Positions 35,627 to 45,079 are shown, numbered from the stretch's first letter. The stretch is DNA of 64,000 nucleotides from JBDIAG01 sp963835085 (GCA_963835085.1 CAWIED010000001.1:806001-870000); one strand, 5' to 3'. A program made the numbers and translations. Notes: generated by a model not told the origin, from the letters alone.

Positions 35627-35878
35627 TCAGGCCAGGCGGATCTCGACAGTGACCAGGTCGGGGGTGCTGGTGAGGGTGAGCACCTCGTGGCCGCGCAGCC
35701 GGGCCCAGGCGGGCAGATCGAACTCTGTCGCCGGGTCGCTGCTGTAGACCCGTAGCACGCTCCCGGACGGCAGCCCGCGGGCCGCTTGGGCCGCCCTGAT
35801 CACCGGCAGCGGACAGCGTAGGCCGCGCGCGTCCACCTCATGCGGGTGTGCGTGCGGAGTACTTTCCTGAGTGCTCAC
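35627..35878 (-). CDS. TusA/SirA-family sulphur carrier protein
   Basis: 83 residues. The hallmark VDARGLRCPLPVIRAAQAA carries the sulphur-accepting Cys in the CPxP motif. The remainder fits the two-layer alpha/beta TusA fold (LRVYSSDPATEFDLPAW). Such proteins pass persulphide sulphur between desulphurases and acceptors. Its start overlaps the stop of the cysteine-desulphurase-like gene by four bases, so the pair probably works together. Confidence 0.92.
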   Translation of the reverse strand: MSTQESTPHAHPHEVDARGLRCPLPVIRAAQAARGLPSGSVLRVYSSDPATEFDLPAWARLRGHEVLTLTSTPDLVTVEIRLA

Positions 35879-37065
35879 AGGCCCAGTGCCCCCGCCCGTT
35901 CGCGCACGGCCTGTACGGCCTTCGGCAGCACCGCTTCGAACGCCGCCACCTGCGCCTGCAGGTCGGCGGCGCTGGTGCCCGCCGGCAGGCTGATCCGCAC
36001 GTTGCCATGAGTCAGCACGCCCATCGCCGCCAACACGTGTGAGGGCCGCAGCGTGGCCGACGTGCAGGCCGACCCCGAGCCGACCGCGAACCCTTGGACG
36101 TCCAGCGACTCCACGAGCGCCTCTCCATCGGCGAACAGCACCGAGAACGTCAGCACGTGCGGCAACCGCAACTCGGGCTCACCCACCACCTGCAGATCCG
36201 GGACGAGGCCCGGCAGCACCGCGCGCAACCGGTCGACCGCCGCCCGGCGAAGGCTGTCGCCCTCGGCCTGCCGGGCTTGCGCCACCTGCAGCGCGACGGC
36301 GGTCGCGAGGGCCTCCGGGATACTGACCCCGCCAGGGGCGGACGGAGTGTGCCCAGGCGCTGCGCTGCCATCGTCCGGCCAGGGGCTTCGCCAGCGCACT
36401 CCGGCCCGGCAGATGAGCACTCCCAGGCCGCCTGGGGCGCCCCAACCGCCCGGCTCCGCCACCAGGAGGTCGTAGCCGGGCAGCGGCATCTGTCCGGCGG
36501 CGGAGGACGCCTCCACGAGCAGGGGCACCCCGGCGGCCCGGCAGCGCTCGGCAACGGCCCCGACGGGCTGCAGGGTGCCGACCTCGCCATTGCCCACCTG
36601 GAGGACTGCCAGCGCCACGCCGGGCTGCTGCACCGCCCGCGAGTAAGCGGCGAGGTCGACGAGACCTGTGCCGCCCACCGGGATCGAGACGACGTCGCCA
36701 CCGCGCTGCTCATGCCATCGGGCGGACGAGGCCACGACGGCACGCTCGACGTCCGAGAGCACCAGGGCGCGGCCGACCCGGCTGCGACCGGCCAGGGTGC
36801 CCAGCATGGCGGCCTGCACAGCCAGAGGGAACGATGAGGTCAGCGCCACCTCTTCCGTGCGTGCGCCCAATCCCGCGGCGATCGCCTCCCGCGCTCCGTC
36901 GAGCAACATGCGCGCCGCACGACCCTCGCGATGCAGCCTCGTGGGATCGGCCCAGCCCTCGTCCAGGGCTGCCAGCAGTGCCTCACGCGCCTGCGGCCAA
37001 GGTGGGCTGAAAGCCCCGGCGTCCCAGTAGGCGCGGGGGGCAGACGAGCATGAGGGTGACGCCAC
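35875..37065 (-). CDS. Cysteine-desulphurase-like protein lacking the PLP-binding residues
   Basis: 396 residues with NifS/IscS fold class V features: WADPTRLHREGRAARMLLD, VLQVGNGEVGTLQPVGA, and the persulphide loop GSGSACTSATLRPSH with Cys at about residue 334. The residues that hold PLP are changed. The usual HVDAaQ reads LVEASSAAG, and SAHKxxGPKG, with the Schiff-base Lys, reads AEPGGWGAPGG. It may therefore not be a normal desulphurase, yet it keeps the sulphur-carrying Cys and is coupled to a TusA-like gene. A role as a persulphide relay or partner is my inference. Confidence 0.83.
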   Translation of the reverse strand: MASPSCSSAPRAYWDAGAFSPPWPQAREALLAALDEGWADPTRLHREGRAARMLLDGAREAIAAGLGARTEEVALTSSFPLAVQAAMLGTLAGRSRVGRALVLSDVERAVVASSARWHEQRGGDVVSIPVGGTGLVDLAAYSRAVQQPGVALAVLQVGNGEVGTLQPVGAVAERCRAAGVPLLVEASSAAGQMPLPGYDLLVAEPGGWGAPGGLGVLICRAGVRWRSPWPDDGSAAPGHTPSAPGGVSIPEALATAVALQVAQARQAEGDSLRRAAVDRLRAVLPGLVPDLQVVGEPELRLPHVLTFSVLFADGEALVESLDVQGFAVGSGSACTSATLRPSHVLAAMGVLTHGNVRISLPAGTSAADLQAQVAAFEAVLPKAVQAVRERAGALGL

Positions 37066-37213
37066 GCCGAAAACGTTACCTGGGCCCGGAGCCGCTGGTA
37101 CCCGCGTAAGCGGTATGGTGCGTGGCGTCCACGACCGCAGACGGACCCGTCACACCTGGAGCGCGCCCGTGAAGCTGAGGCTCAACTCACCGACCGGTAG
37201 GAAAGGAGGCAAC

Positions 37214-38107
37214 ATGTCGACATCACCCCAGCAACGCCTGGCGCAACGTATTCGTGCCCGGTGGGCGGCGGCGTCCATGGGCCTGTTTGTCCTGATGGCC
37301 GTCGCTGGCTGCTCGAGCGAGCAGGTCAAGACCGGATGGCTGCCCAGCCAGCCCGACATGACCGACCACACCGGTCGAATCATCAGCCTGTGGACGGGGT
37401 CGTGGATCGCTGCCTGGATCGTCGGCGGCATCACCTGGGGCCTGATGTTCTGGTGCATGATCGCCTACCGGCGCCGCAAGGGCGACACCTCGTTGCCGGT
37501 GCAGCTCAAGTACCACATGCCGCTGGAGATCATGTACACGATCATCCCGATCTTCATGGTTGGCGTGCTCTTCTTCTACAGCGCGCGCGACATGTCGGTG
37601 ATCAACGCGGTAGACCTGCACAAGCCCGGGGCTGTGAACATCCAGGTGATCGGCAAGCGCTGGGCCTGGGACTTCAACTACCTCGACTCGAAGGTCTACG
37701 ACACCTCCGAGCAGGTGCCGCTCGACGGCACCGACGCTCCGGAGAAGGACATTCCGACGCTCTATCTGCCAGTGGACAAGACGATCACGCTGAAGCTCGA
37801 CTCGCGCGACGTCGACCACTCGTTCTGGGTACCGGCCTTCTTGTACAAGCGCGACATGCTGCCAGGCGTCACGAACAACTACTACCAATTCACGCCGCAC
37901 ATCAAGGGTGTCTACCAAGGCAAGTGCGCCGAACTGTGTGGGGAGTACCACTCCGAGATGATCTTTCAGGTGGCAGTCGTCTCTCAGCAGGAGTACGACG
38001 CCAAGATGGCCGAACTGCGCACCAAGGGACAGACGGGTTCTCTACCGATCAACCTCGGCCGCGCCGATGGCGGAGAATCGACGAGCACGGGAGGCGGTGA
38101 GGGATGA
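37214..38107 (+). CDS. ctaC: Cytochrome c oxidase subunit II
   Basis: CuA-bearing subunit of the aa3 oxidase. The ATG at 37214 follows a strong site (aaaggagg). The N-terminus carries a lipoprotein-type signal (VLMAVAGCSS). Two membrane helices follow (GSWIAAWIVGGITWGLMFW and MYTIIPIFMVGVLFF). The cupredoxin domain holds the CuA ligands in CAELCGEYHSEM and an upstream His in DVDHSFWVPAFL. 297 residues. It overlaps ctaD by four bases. Confidence 0.96.
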   Translation: MSTSPQQRLAQRIRARWAAASMGLFVLMAVAGCSSEQVKTGWLPSQPDMTDHTGRIISLWTGSWIAAWIVGGITWGLMFWCMIAYRRRKGDTSLPVQLKYHMPLEIMYTIIPIFMVGVLFFYSARDMSVINAVDLHKPGAVNIQVIGKRWAWDFNYLDSKVYDTSEQVPLDGTDAPEKDIPTLYLPVDKTITLKLDSRDVDHSFWVPAFLYKRDMLPGVTNNYYQFTPHIKGVYQGKCAELCGEYHSEMIFQVAVVSQQEYDAKMAELRTKGQTGSLPINLGRADGGESTSTGGGEG

Positions 38108-39810
38108 GCACCTACGAATACAGCCCGGCATCGGGTTCTGGCAGCGCAACGCTGGCGGCCCCGAAGGCTGAGAAGGCCGGCACGGTGATCGTCAAATGGA
38201 TCACCAGCACCGACCACAAGACGATCGGGCTGCTGTACATGTACAGCTCGTTCTTCTTCTTCCTGGTCGGCGGCGTGATGGCGCTGTGGATCCGGCTCGA
38301 GCTGTGGGAGCCGGGCATTCAGTTCGTGCAGAGCAAAGAGCAGTACAACATGCTCTTCACGATGCACGGCACGATCATGCTGCTGCTGTTCGCCACCCCG
38401 TTGTTCGCCGGCTTCACGAACTTCATCATGCCGCTACAGATCGGCGCGCCCGACGTGGCGTTCCCGCGGCTCAACATGTTCGCCTACTGGCTCTACCTGT
38501 TCGGTGGCACCATCGCCTCGCTCGGGTTCTTCACCCCCGGCGGCGCGGCCGCGTTCGGGTGGACGGCCTACGCGCCCTTGTCGAGTGAGGTCTATTCGCC
38601 GGGCATCGGCTCCGATATGTGGATCTTCGGGCTGGCTCTGGCCGGCTTCGGCACCATTCTGGGTGCCGTCAACTTCATCACCACGATCCTGTGCATGCGC
38701 GCCCCGGGCATGACCATGTGGCGGATGCCGATCTTCTCGTGGAACGCGCTCATCACCTCGATCCTGGTGCTGTTGGCGTTCCCACCGCTGGCCTCGGCCC
38801 TGCTCGTGCTCGGTGCCGACCGCCGGTTGGGTGCCAAGGTGTTCGACGCCCAGAGCGGCGGTGCCATGCTCTGGCAGCACCTGTTCTGGTTCTTCGGCCA
38901 CCCAGAGGTCTACATCATCGCGCTGCCGTTCTTCGGCATCATCTCCGAGATCCTGCCGGTCTTCAGCCGCAAGCCGATCTTCGGATACAAGACGCTGGTG
39001 ATGGCCACGATCTCCATTGGCGCGTTGTCGGTGGCCGTTTGGGCGCACCACATGTACGTGACCGGCCAGGTGCTGCTGCCGTTCTTCTCGTTCATGACGA
39101 TGCTCATCGCGGTGCCCACCGGAGTGAAGTTCTTCAACTGGATCGGCACCATGTGGGGCGGATCCGTGACCTTCGAGACACCCATGCTGTGGTCGCTCGG
39201 CTTCCTCGTCACGTTCCTCTTCGGTGGTCTGACCGGCGTGATCCTGGCCATGCCGGCGCTCGACTTCCACGTCAGCGACACGTACTTCGTGGTGGCGCAC
39301 TTCCACTACGTGGTGTTCGGCACCGTGGTGTTCGCGATGTTCGCCGGCTTCTACTTCTGGTGGCCCAAGTTCACCGGGAAGATGCTCAACGAGAAGCTGG
39401 GCAAGCTGCACTTCTGGATGCTGTTCATCGGCTTCCACGGCACATTTCTCATCCAGCACTGGCTCGGTGTGGAGGGCATGCCCCGCCGTTACGCCGACTA
39501 CCTGCCCTCAGACGGCTGGCAGACGATGAACGACATCTCGACCACGTTCGCCTTCGTGCTGGGCGCCTCGATGTTGCCGTTCATGTACAACGTCTACCGC
39601 ACGTGGCGTACCGCGCCTCGGGTAGAGGTGGACGACCCCTGGGGTTATGGTGCCTCGTTGGAATGGGCTACCACCTGCCCGCCGCCGCGGCACAACTTCA
39701 ACTCGATCCCCCGCATTCGCTCTGAGCGCCCGGCCTTCGACCTCCACCACCCTGAGGTGACGGGTGTCGACCTGGTGAGCCCAACTGTCAAGCGAGGTGA
39801 CGCCCGATGA
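38104..39810 (+). CDS. ctaD: Cytochrome c oxidase subunit I (aa3 type)
   Basis: Catalytic heme-copper subunit, 568 residues with twelve helices. Heme and CuB ligands are visible: MLFTMHGTIMLLLF (heme a His), WFFGHPEVYIIALPFFGI (CuB His with the cross-linked Tyr), VWAHHMYVTG (CuB His pair) and VAHFHYVVFGTVVFAMFAG (heme a3 and a His). Proton-pump residues of A-type oxidases are present. It starts inside the ctaC stop and overlaps ctaF by four bases, so the three are coupled. Confidence 0.97.
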   Translation: MSTYEYSPASGSGSATLAAPKAEKAGTVIVKWITSTDHKTIGLLYMYSSFFFFLVGGVMALWIRLELWEPGIQFVQSKEQYNMLFTMHGTIMLLLFATPLFAGFTNFIMPLQIGAPDVAFPRLNMFAYWLYLFGGTIASLGFFTPGGAAAFGWTAYAPLSSEVYSPGIGSDMWIFGLALAGFGTILGAVNFITTILCMRAPGMTMWRMPIFSWNALITSILVLLAFPPLASALLVLGADRRLGAKVFDAQSGGAMLWQHLFWFFGHPEVYIIALPFFGIISEILPVFSRKPIFGYKTLVMATISIGALSVAVWAHHMYVTGQVLLPFFSFMTMLIAVPTGVKFFNWIGTMWGGSVTFETPMLWSLGFLVTFLFGGLTGVILAMPALDFHVSDTYFVVAHFHYVVFGTVVFAMFAGFYFWWPKFTGKMLNEKLGKLHFWMLFIGFHGTFLIQHWLGVEGMPRRYADYLPSDGWQTMNDISTTFAFVLGASMLPFMYNVYRTWRTAPRVEVDDPWGYGASLEWATTCPPPRHNFNSIPRIRSERPAFDLHHPEVTGVDLVSPTVKRGDAR

Positions 39811-40202
39811 AGGTTGAAGCCTGGATCTTCTTCATCCTGGGCCTGTTCTTCATCCCGGTCGTGCTTGTCTACATCGTGATGGGTGGTGAGCCGGTCGGCA
39901 TCGGCGGCCTCATCCTGGGCTCCGCGCTGTGCCTCATGATCGCCGGGTATATCCGGATCAGCACTCGCAAGATGGACGATCTGCCCGAAGAGGATGATCA
40001 CGCCCTGATCAGTGACTACCCGGGGGTCCAGGGCGAGTTCTCGCCCTGGTCCTGGTGGCCGCTGCCCCTCGGCCTCTGCGCTGCTCTGGTCTTCTTCGGA
40101 TTGGCTGTAGGCTATTGGGTATCGGTGATCGGAGCCGCTTTGGGAGCTTTGGCACTCATTGGCTGGGTCTACGAGTACTACCGGGGGGCGCACGCTCACT
40201 GA
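39807..40202 (+). CDS. ctaF: Cytochrome c oxidase subunit IV (actinobacterial CtaF)
   Basis: 131 residues with four hydrophobic helices (FFILGLFFIPVVLVYIVMGG, GLILGSALCLMIAGY, PLGLCAALVFFGLAVGYW, IGAALGALALIGW). The SDYPGVQGEFSPWSWWPLPL loop is typical of the actinobacterial small subunit of the bc1-aa3 supercomplex. The ATG overlaps the ctaD stop by four bases. A strong hairpin follows at 40236-40275. Confidence 0.94.
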   Translation: MKVEAWIFFILGLFFIPVVLVYIVMGGEPVGIGGLILGSALCLMIAGYIRISTRKMDDLPEEDDHALISDYPGVQGEFSPWSWWPLPLGLCAALVFFGLAVGYWVSVIGAALGALALIGWVYEYYRGAHAH

Positions 40203-40235
40203 TAGTGCTTAACCTTTCCTCCTTTCGTGCCGATA

Positions 40236-40275
40236 CATCAAGTGGGCGTTGCTCTTGCAGCGTCCACTTGATGTA
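40236..40275 (+). terminator. Strong hairpin after ctaF
   Basis: Arms acatcaagtgggcgt and gcgtccacttgatgt pair over 15 bases (two G-T pairs) with a 10-base loop. It ends the ctaC-ctaD-ctaF operon. No clear U-run follows, so it may be a Rho-aided or processing stem. Confidence 0.7.
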
Positions 40276-40352
40276 GTTGTCGTTGATGACAGACGTCAAG
40301 ATCATGGGGTGGCCGGTCGGTCACCGCGTCGCGAGAGAGCAGGGTTGGGCAC

Positions 40353-41603
40353 TTGGAGATTACTCGTCGTCGTTCGGCATTGGCCGGAACGGCTGCGTTC
40401 TTCGTCGTCGTCGCGCTGGCAGGCTGCCAGGGCTCGGTGGGCGCGGCTGGGCAGTCAGTGACCCAGACGCAGCAGGCTGTGCCTGCCGCAACCATCGCGG
40501 TGAACGTTCCCGAAGGCGCCACTGACGTTCGTCCTGACACGACCGTGACCGTTGCGAGCACGCGCGGCACCATCGACAAGGTGCATGTCACCGCTGCCGA
40601 CGGCAGCAGCGTCGCGGGCAAGCTCTCCGCTGACAAGACGAGTTGGAAGTCCGACGGCCCGCTCGCCCTCGACACCGCATACACCGTCAAGAGCTCCGCG
40701 GCCAACGCCGAGGGAGACAAGACTCCTCTCGACAGCACGTTCACGACCATCAAGCCCCGCGCCACCGAGACGGCGTCGATCACCCCGTCGGCAAGCCAGG
40801 GCGTGGTCGGTGTGGCCATGCCCATCGTCGTCCTCTTCCACCAGGCCCCGGTCGACAAGGCGGCGGCGGAGCGCAAGCTCACCGTCACCTCGACGCCGGC
40901 GGTCGAGGGCAGCTGGCACTGGATGAGCTCGAAGCAGGTCGTCTACCGGCCCAAGGACTTCTGGACCACGGGTACCAAGGTCGATGTGACCGCTGACATG
41001 ACCGGCGTCGAGTTCGCCAAGAACACCTGGGGTGTCAACCGGGCGCCGGTGCACTTCGAGATCGGACGCAACCAGGTCTCCACCGTCGACATCCGGGCAC
41101 ACAGGCTCACCGTGCAGCAGGACGGCCAGACGGTGCGGACGATCCCTGTCACCACAGGCATGGGCACGGGCAAGTACGCCACCCGCAACGGCACCAAGGT
41201 CATCATCACCAAGGAGTCGTCGCACCGAATGACCGCCCCGGGCGTTGCCCAGGACGACCCTGAGTACTACAACCTCGTCGTGCGGTATGCCATGCGGCTG
41301 ACCTGGTCGGGCGAGTTCATTCACGCCGCGCCGTGGTCGGTCGGCTCTCAAGGCCGCGCCAACGTGAGCCACGGGTGCACCGGCATGTCCACCGCCAACG
41401 CCCAGTGGATGATGGCCAACTCGATGATCGGTGACCCGGTGAACTACGTCAACGGCGTACGGTCGCTGGCCATCGACAACGGCTGGGCGTTCTGGAACAT
41501 GCCGTACGACCAGTGGGTGCAGGGTTCGGCCCTCTACACCCCGCCCGCTCCCGCTGCGCCTGCAGCTCCGGCCGCCGCGGCGACGGCGAGCCCGAACGCC
41601 TGA
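40353..41603 (+). CDS. Lipoprotein L,D-transpeptidase
   Basis: Cross-links peptidoglycan by 3-3 bonds outside the membrane. It probably starts at TTG 40353. The signal peptide has lipobox VALAGCQG. Two Ig-like domains (about residues 45-235) precede the YkuD catalytic domain (about 240-365), whose active site is FIHAAPWSVGSQGRANVSHG followed by CTGMS (catalytic Cys, with two His). The tail is Ala/Pro-rich. This is the actinobacterial Ldt layout seen in mycobacterial LdtMt2 relatives. 416 residues. Confidence 0.93.
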   Translation: MEITRRRSALAGTAAFFVVVALAGCQGSVGAAGQSVTQTQQAVPAATIAVNVPEGATDVRPDTTVTVASTRGTIDKVHVTAADGSSVAGKLSADKTSWKSDGPLALDTAYTVKSSAANAEGDKTPLDSTFTTIKPRATETASITPSASQGVVGVAMPIVVLFHQAPVDKAAAERKLTVTSTPAVEGSWHWMSSKQVVYRPKDFWTTGTKVDVTADMTGVEFAKNTWGVNRAPVHFEIGRNQVSTVDIRAHRLTVQQDGQTVRTIPVTTGMGTGKYATRNGTKVIITKESSHRMTAPGVAQDDPEYYNLVVRYAMRLTWSGEFIHAAPWSVGSQGRANVSHGCTGMSTANAQWMMANSMIGDPVNYVNGVRSLAIDNGWAFWNMPYDQWVQGSALYTPPAPAAPAAPAAAATASPNA

Positions 41604-41616
41604 AGCGATAGCAACA

Positions 41617-41649
41617 CGAATGGCCCGTCCCGTTGGGGCGGGCCATTCG
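41617..41649 (+). terminator. Rho-independent-like terminator after the L,D-transpeptidase gene
   Basis: cgaatggcccg (41617-41627) and cgggccattcg (41639-41649) pair perfectly with an 11-base loop, 14 bases after the stop. It lies between convergent genes and can serve both strands. Confidence 0.8.
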
Positions 41650-41684
41650 AGTGCTTTCCGATGACTAAGACTCCGTGCCCAGCC

Positions 41685-42494
41685 TTAGTGCACTGATTGT
41701 GCGGCTTGCAGGATGGTGTCGTTGACGACCCGTGGTTGAGCAGCCGGTACGTCGTGCCCGGAGTGGGTGGTGACAACGGTGGCGTGTGCCCGGTTGGCCA
41801 TGAAGAACTCTGTCTTGGTGGGAATCGCGTGGTCTTCGAGGGCGACGATCTCCCACTTAGGTGTCGCTGCCGGTGGGTTGACGGTGGCCTGGTCGCCCAG
41901 CGCCGAGGCAGTGATCGGACGTTGCACGACCGCTGCGGTCGCGATGTCGCTGGGGGATAGACCGCCGGCGTAAACCTGGCCGAAGGTGGCCTGGTTGATG
42001 TAGATGTCGGAGCCGGTGGGCTCGGTGCGGGTGACGAGATTGGTGCCGGTCAGCAGTGAGCCGGGGTTCATGTAGGTCAGGTCGGCGGGGCTTTCGCCTT
42101 TGATCGGGATGTAGGCGGCAACGTAGACCAAGGCTTTGACGTTGGGATTGTCGGCGGCGGCTTGGCTGATAAGGAAGCCGGCGTAAGAGTGTCCGACGAG
42201 AACGATCGGACCTTGGATCGTCTGCAGGACGCTTTCGAGGTAGGCCGAGTCCGACCCGACATCGCGCAGCGGGTTAGAGACGGCGATAACGGGGTAGCCC
42301 CGCCTCTGCAGGACCGGGATCTCTGCGCTCCAACTGGAGGAGTCGGCGAACGCGCCGTGGACGAGGACGATCGTCGGCTTGGGCGCGGCGGAGTGCGACG
42401 GGGTAGTGCTCGCGGTGGCATCGGCGGTTCCGATTCCAGCCAGGACAGCGACTGCCGCGAGGGCTACGGCCCAGGCGCGTGTGCGTAACTTCAT
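41685..42494 (-). CDS. Exported alpha/beta hydrolase
   Basis: 269 residues from the ATG at 42492-42494. The signal peptide is KLRTRAWAVALAAVAVLAGI, cleaved perhaps near ADATAS. The fold motifs are IVLVHGAFADSSSW (oxyanion loop), VLVGHSYAGFL (nucleophile Ser in GHSYAG), LEDHAIPTKTEFFMANR (Asp region) and THSGHDVPAAQPRVV (catalytic His). The family includes salicylate-esterase-like and polyketide-type hydrolases; the substrate is unknown. It is divergent from a LysR regulator, which is likely to control it. Confidence 0.9.
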   Translation of the reverse strand: MKLRTRAWAVALAAVAVLAGIGTADATASTTPSHSAAPKPTIVLVHGAFADSSSWSAEIPVLQRRGYPVIAVSNPLRDVGSDSAYLESVLQTIQGPIVLVGHSYAGFLISQAAADNPNVKALVYVAAYIPIKGESPADLTYMNPGSLLTGTNLVTRTEPTGSDIYINQATFGQVYAGGLSPSDIATAAVVQRPITASALGDQATVNPPAATPKWEIVALEDHAIPTKTEFFMANRAHATVVTTHSGHDVPAAQPRVVNDTILQAAQSVH

Positions 42495-42558
42495 GGGAGT
42501 TCCTTTCACATGAGGGGGATGATTCCGATGAGGCGATGTCGGTGTTAGCGCTGGGTTG

Positions 42559-42569
42559 AATGCAGCATT
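42559..42569. promoter_or_regulatory. Possible LysR-regulator binding palindrome
   Basis: aatgcagcatt is a short inverted repeat in the 251-base region between the divergent hydrolase and lysR-type genes, the usual place for a LysR operator. The rest of the interval shows no other clear pattern. Assignment is by position and symmetry only. Confidence 0.35.
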
Positions 42570-42745
42570 AGTCCGTTGCCCACGGAGTTGGCGACGCGGG
42601 TAAAGGCCGTTGTCTCCGCTCTGGCCTGGCTGCTGGGTGCCGGCCCAGAGTCCATCGTTTCTGGAGCAGAGAGCCTCGCGCCAATGCCGATTCGGGCGCA
42701 GGTCATGCCCATCGGGCACCAGCCCGCAGCCCTAGGATTCGTGGT

Positions 42746-43636
42746 GTGGACCTTGACTTGCGGCGGCTGCGCTACTTCGTGATGGTCGCGCAGGAACTGA
42801 GCTTCACCCGCGCGGCGAGCTTGCTCTATATGACCCAGCCCGCGCTGAGCCGCCAGGTCCGCCTCCTTGAGGAGGAGCTCGGTGTCGTCCTGTTCGACCG
42901 CGACCGGCGAGGCACGATCCTGACCGAGGCGGGCCGGGAGTTGCTTGACGACGCCCAGGCGATACTTGCATCCTCGGTCGCTCTGGAGAAACGCGTCCGG
43001 GCGGTTGGCCGGGGCGAAACGAGGTTCACGATCGGGTTCATGCCCGGTGTGGACTCGACCCCGATCATTCGTCAGTTCATGACCGTCGCCCCGCACCTGG
43101 AGATCGACGTCGTCTACACCTCGCTCACCGACCAGGCCGACTACCTACTGGATGGCCGCGTCGACGTTTGCTTCGTGCGGATGCCCCTCTCGGCGCCGTC
43201 CCTCAAGGTCATCCCGCTGTTCCCGGAACCACGGGTCGCGGCGTTGCCCAGTGAGCATCCGCTCGCTGGGTCGGAGGCGGTGTCGATCGATGAGCTGCGC
43301 GACCTACCGCTGCTACAGGATCCCCGTGACGTCCCGGAGTGGGAGGGGGAAGCCAAACGTTCACGGCGGTCGGAGCCCGCCGGAGCCGGGCCTCGGCCGC
43401 CGACGATCGAGGAGAGCTTGGAACGTGTCGCGGCCGGAGCAGGCTTCTATGTACTACCTGCGGGGTTGGCCGACTTCTACCGTCACACCTACGTCCGATA
43501 CGTGATGCTGTCGGATGTCGCCCCCCGCATGGTGGCTCTCGCCTATACCGCCAACCGTCGGATGCCGGAACTGGACGAGTTTGCGAAGATCGCCGTGGCA
43601 CAGCTGTTGGCTGATACCGCCGAGCAGGACGCCTGA
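42746..43636 (+). CDS. LysR-family transcriptional regulator
   Basis: 296 residues from GTG 42746. The N-terminal winged HTH is LRRLRYFVMVAQELSFTRAA then YMTQPALSRQVRLLEEELG. The effector-binding domain begins at about residue 90 (RFTIGFMPGVDSTPIIRQF). It most probably regulates the divergent exported hydrolase in response to a small molecule that cannot be named from sequence. Its end lies 23 bases from the end of the convergent mycothione reductase gene. Confidence 0.93.
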   Translation: MDLDLRRLRYFVMVAQELSFTRAASLLYMTQPALSRQVRLLEEELGVVLFDRDRRGTILTEAGRELLDDAQAILASSVALEKRVRAVGRGETRFTIGFMPGVDSTPIIRQFMTVAPHLEIDVVYTSLTDQADYLLDGRVDVCFVRMPLSAPSLKVIPLFPEPRVAALPSEHPLAGSEAVSIDELRDLPLLQDPRDVPEWEGEAKRSRRSEPAGAGPRPPTIEESLERVAAGAGFYVLPAGLADFYRHTYVRYVMLSDVAPRMVALAYTANRRMPELDEFAKIAVAQLLADTAEQDA

Positions 43637-43659
43637 CCGAGGGCTGGCGAGGGCGCCGA

Positions 43660-45079
43660 TCAGGGCGCCGATGACGCTGCCGGTCCAGAAGCTGTGTTTG
43701 CTATCGACGTAATCGCGGTATCGACTGCGAGTAGTGCTTGTTCGAGTACTTCAGTGAGGGCCGGGTGGATGTAGAGGACATTGTGAGCGAGTTGATCGAT
43801 GGTCTGGCCCAGCTGGCAGGCCTGTAGCAGGGGCTGGATGAGCGTTGATGCCTGAGGTCCGATGATGTGTGCGCCGAGAATGAGTCGGGTGGTGGGGTCA
43901 GCCAGGATCTTGACGAAGCTCGTGGTGTCCTCCAGCGCCCATCCGTACGCGGCTTCTGAGTATGGCCGCACGGCCACCACGTGCCTGACGCCACGGGCTT
44001 GCTGCGGCCTGTTCGGTGAGGCCCACGCTGGCGATCTGGGGGTCGGAGAAGACCGCGTGTGGCACGGGACGCTCTGGCAGGTATCTGAGATCTTCGGGGT
44101 GGCGAAGGTTGTGCCACACGACGCGCCCTTCGGCGTTGGCCAGGTGCTTGAGCTGGAGGTGGCTGGTGGCGTCGCCGAGCGTCCATACGCCAGGCACCGA
44201 TGTTCGTCCCGCGCGGTCGGCGGATATGTATCCCCGCTCGTCGAGATCCAGTCCGCCGGTCCGGGCGTTCAGCAGGTCGGAGTTTGGCTGGCGTCCGACC
44301 GCGACGAGCAGGGCGGCGGCTTCGAGCGTTGTCCTTTTGCCATCCTCGTGCGCTACCTCGACTCGTATTCCATCCGGGCTCGGGCTGACCGATTGAGGTG
44401 TTGTGTTCAGCAGAACGCGGTGGCGCTGGCTGGCGATATCGGTGAACCTGCGTGACACTTGCTCGTCCTCGCCCATCAGGAGACGGGGGCCGCTCTGGAC
44501 GATGGTGACTTTCGATCCGAACGCGTCGAATACGTGCCCGAACTCAGCGGCGATATAGCCGCCGCCGATAATTACCAGGGAATTCGGCACGGTGTCGACG
44601 CGCATGATCGTGTCCGAGGTGTGGAACGGAACCGTGTCCAGTCCCGCAATCGTTGGGATTCTCGGCCGTGCGCCGTTCGCGACGACGATGGTGTCGGCGG
44701 AGATCTGTTGACCCGCGACGTCGATCACCTTGGGGGCGACGAAGCGCGCCGGTTCGGTGTAGACGTCGATTCCAGCGGCTCGCCGATACGCGACCGCCTG
44801 CTCGTGGAGTGGATCGATCCGTCTGAAGATCCGCTGCTGCACTGCAGTCCAGTCGACGCCGTCGAGGCTCGCACGCACGCCGAGGCGTCCGGCTGTCTTG
44901 ATGCTGGTGGCGAGGTCGGCGGTGACGACGAACATTTTCGAGGGGATGCAGCCGCGGTTGAGGCAGGTGCCACCGAAGCGGTCCTGTTCTACGATGGCGG
45001 TCTTCAGTCCGGCGAACTCCTCGGCGGAGAACATATTTCCGCTGCCGGCTCCGATGATGATGATGTCGTAGTGAGTCAA
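43660..45079 (-). pseudogene. mtr: Mycothione/dihydrolipoamide-type disulphide reductase, apparent frameshift
   Basis: FAD-dependent reductase; the start THYDIIIIGAGSGNMFSAEE and the redox site GGTCLNRGCIPSKMFVV fit mycothione reductase, which keeps mycothiol reduced. NADPH motif: SLVIIGGGYIAAEFGHVF. FAD motif: VPGVWTLGDATSHLQLKH. After VGLTEQAA (near 44003) the frame is lost; a +1 change restores ARGVRHVVAVRPYSEAAYGW and the C-terminal His-Glu site NVLYIHPALTEVLEQALL. One extra base seems present at about 43998-44008. Everything else is intact, so an assembly indel is likely. An unknown gene lies just upstream, now split by an IS element. Confidence 0.85.
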
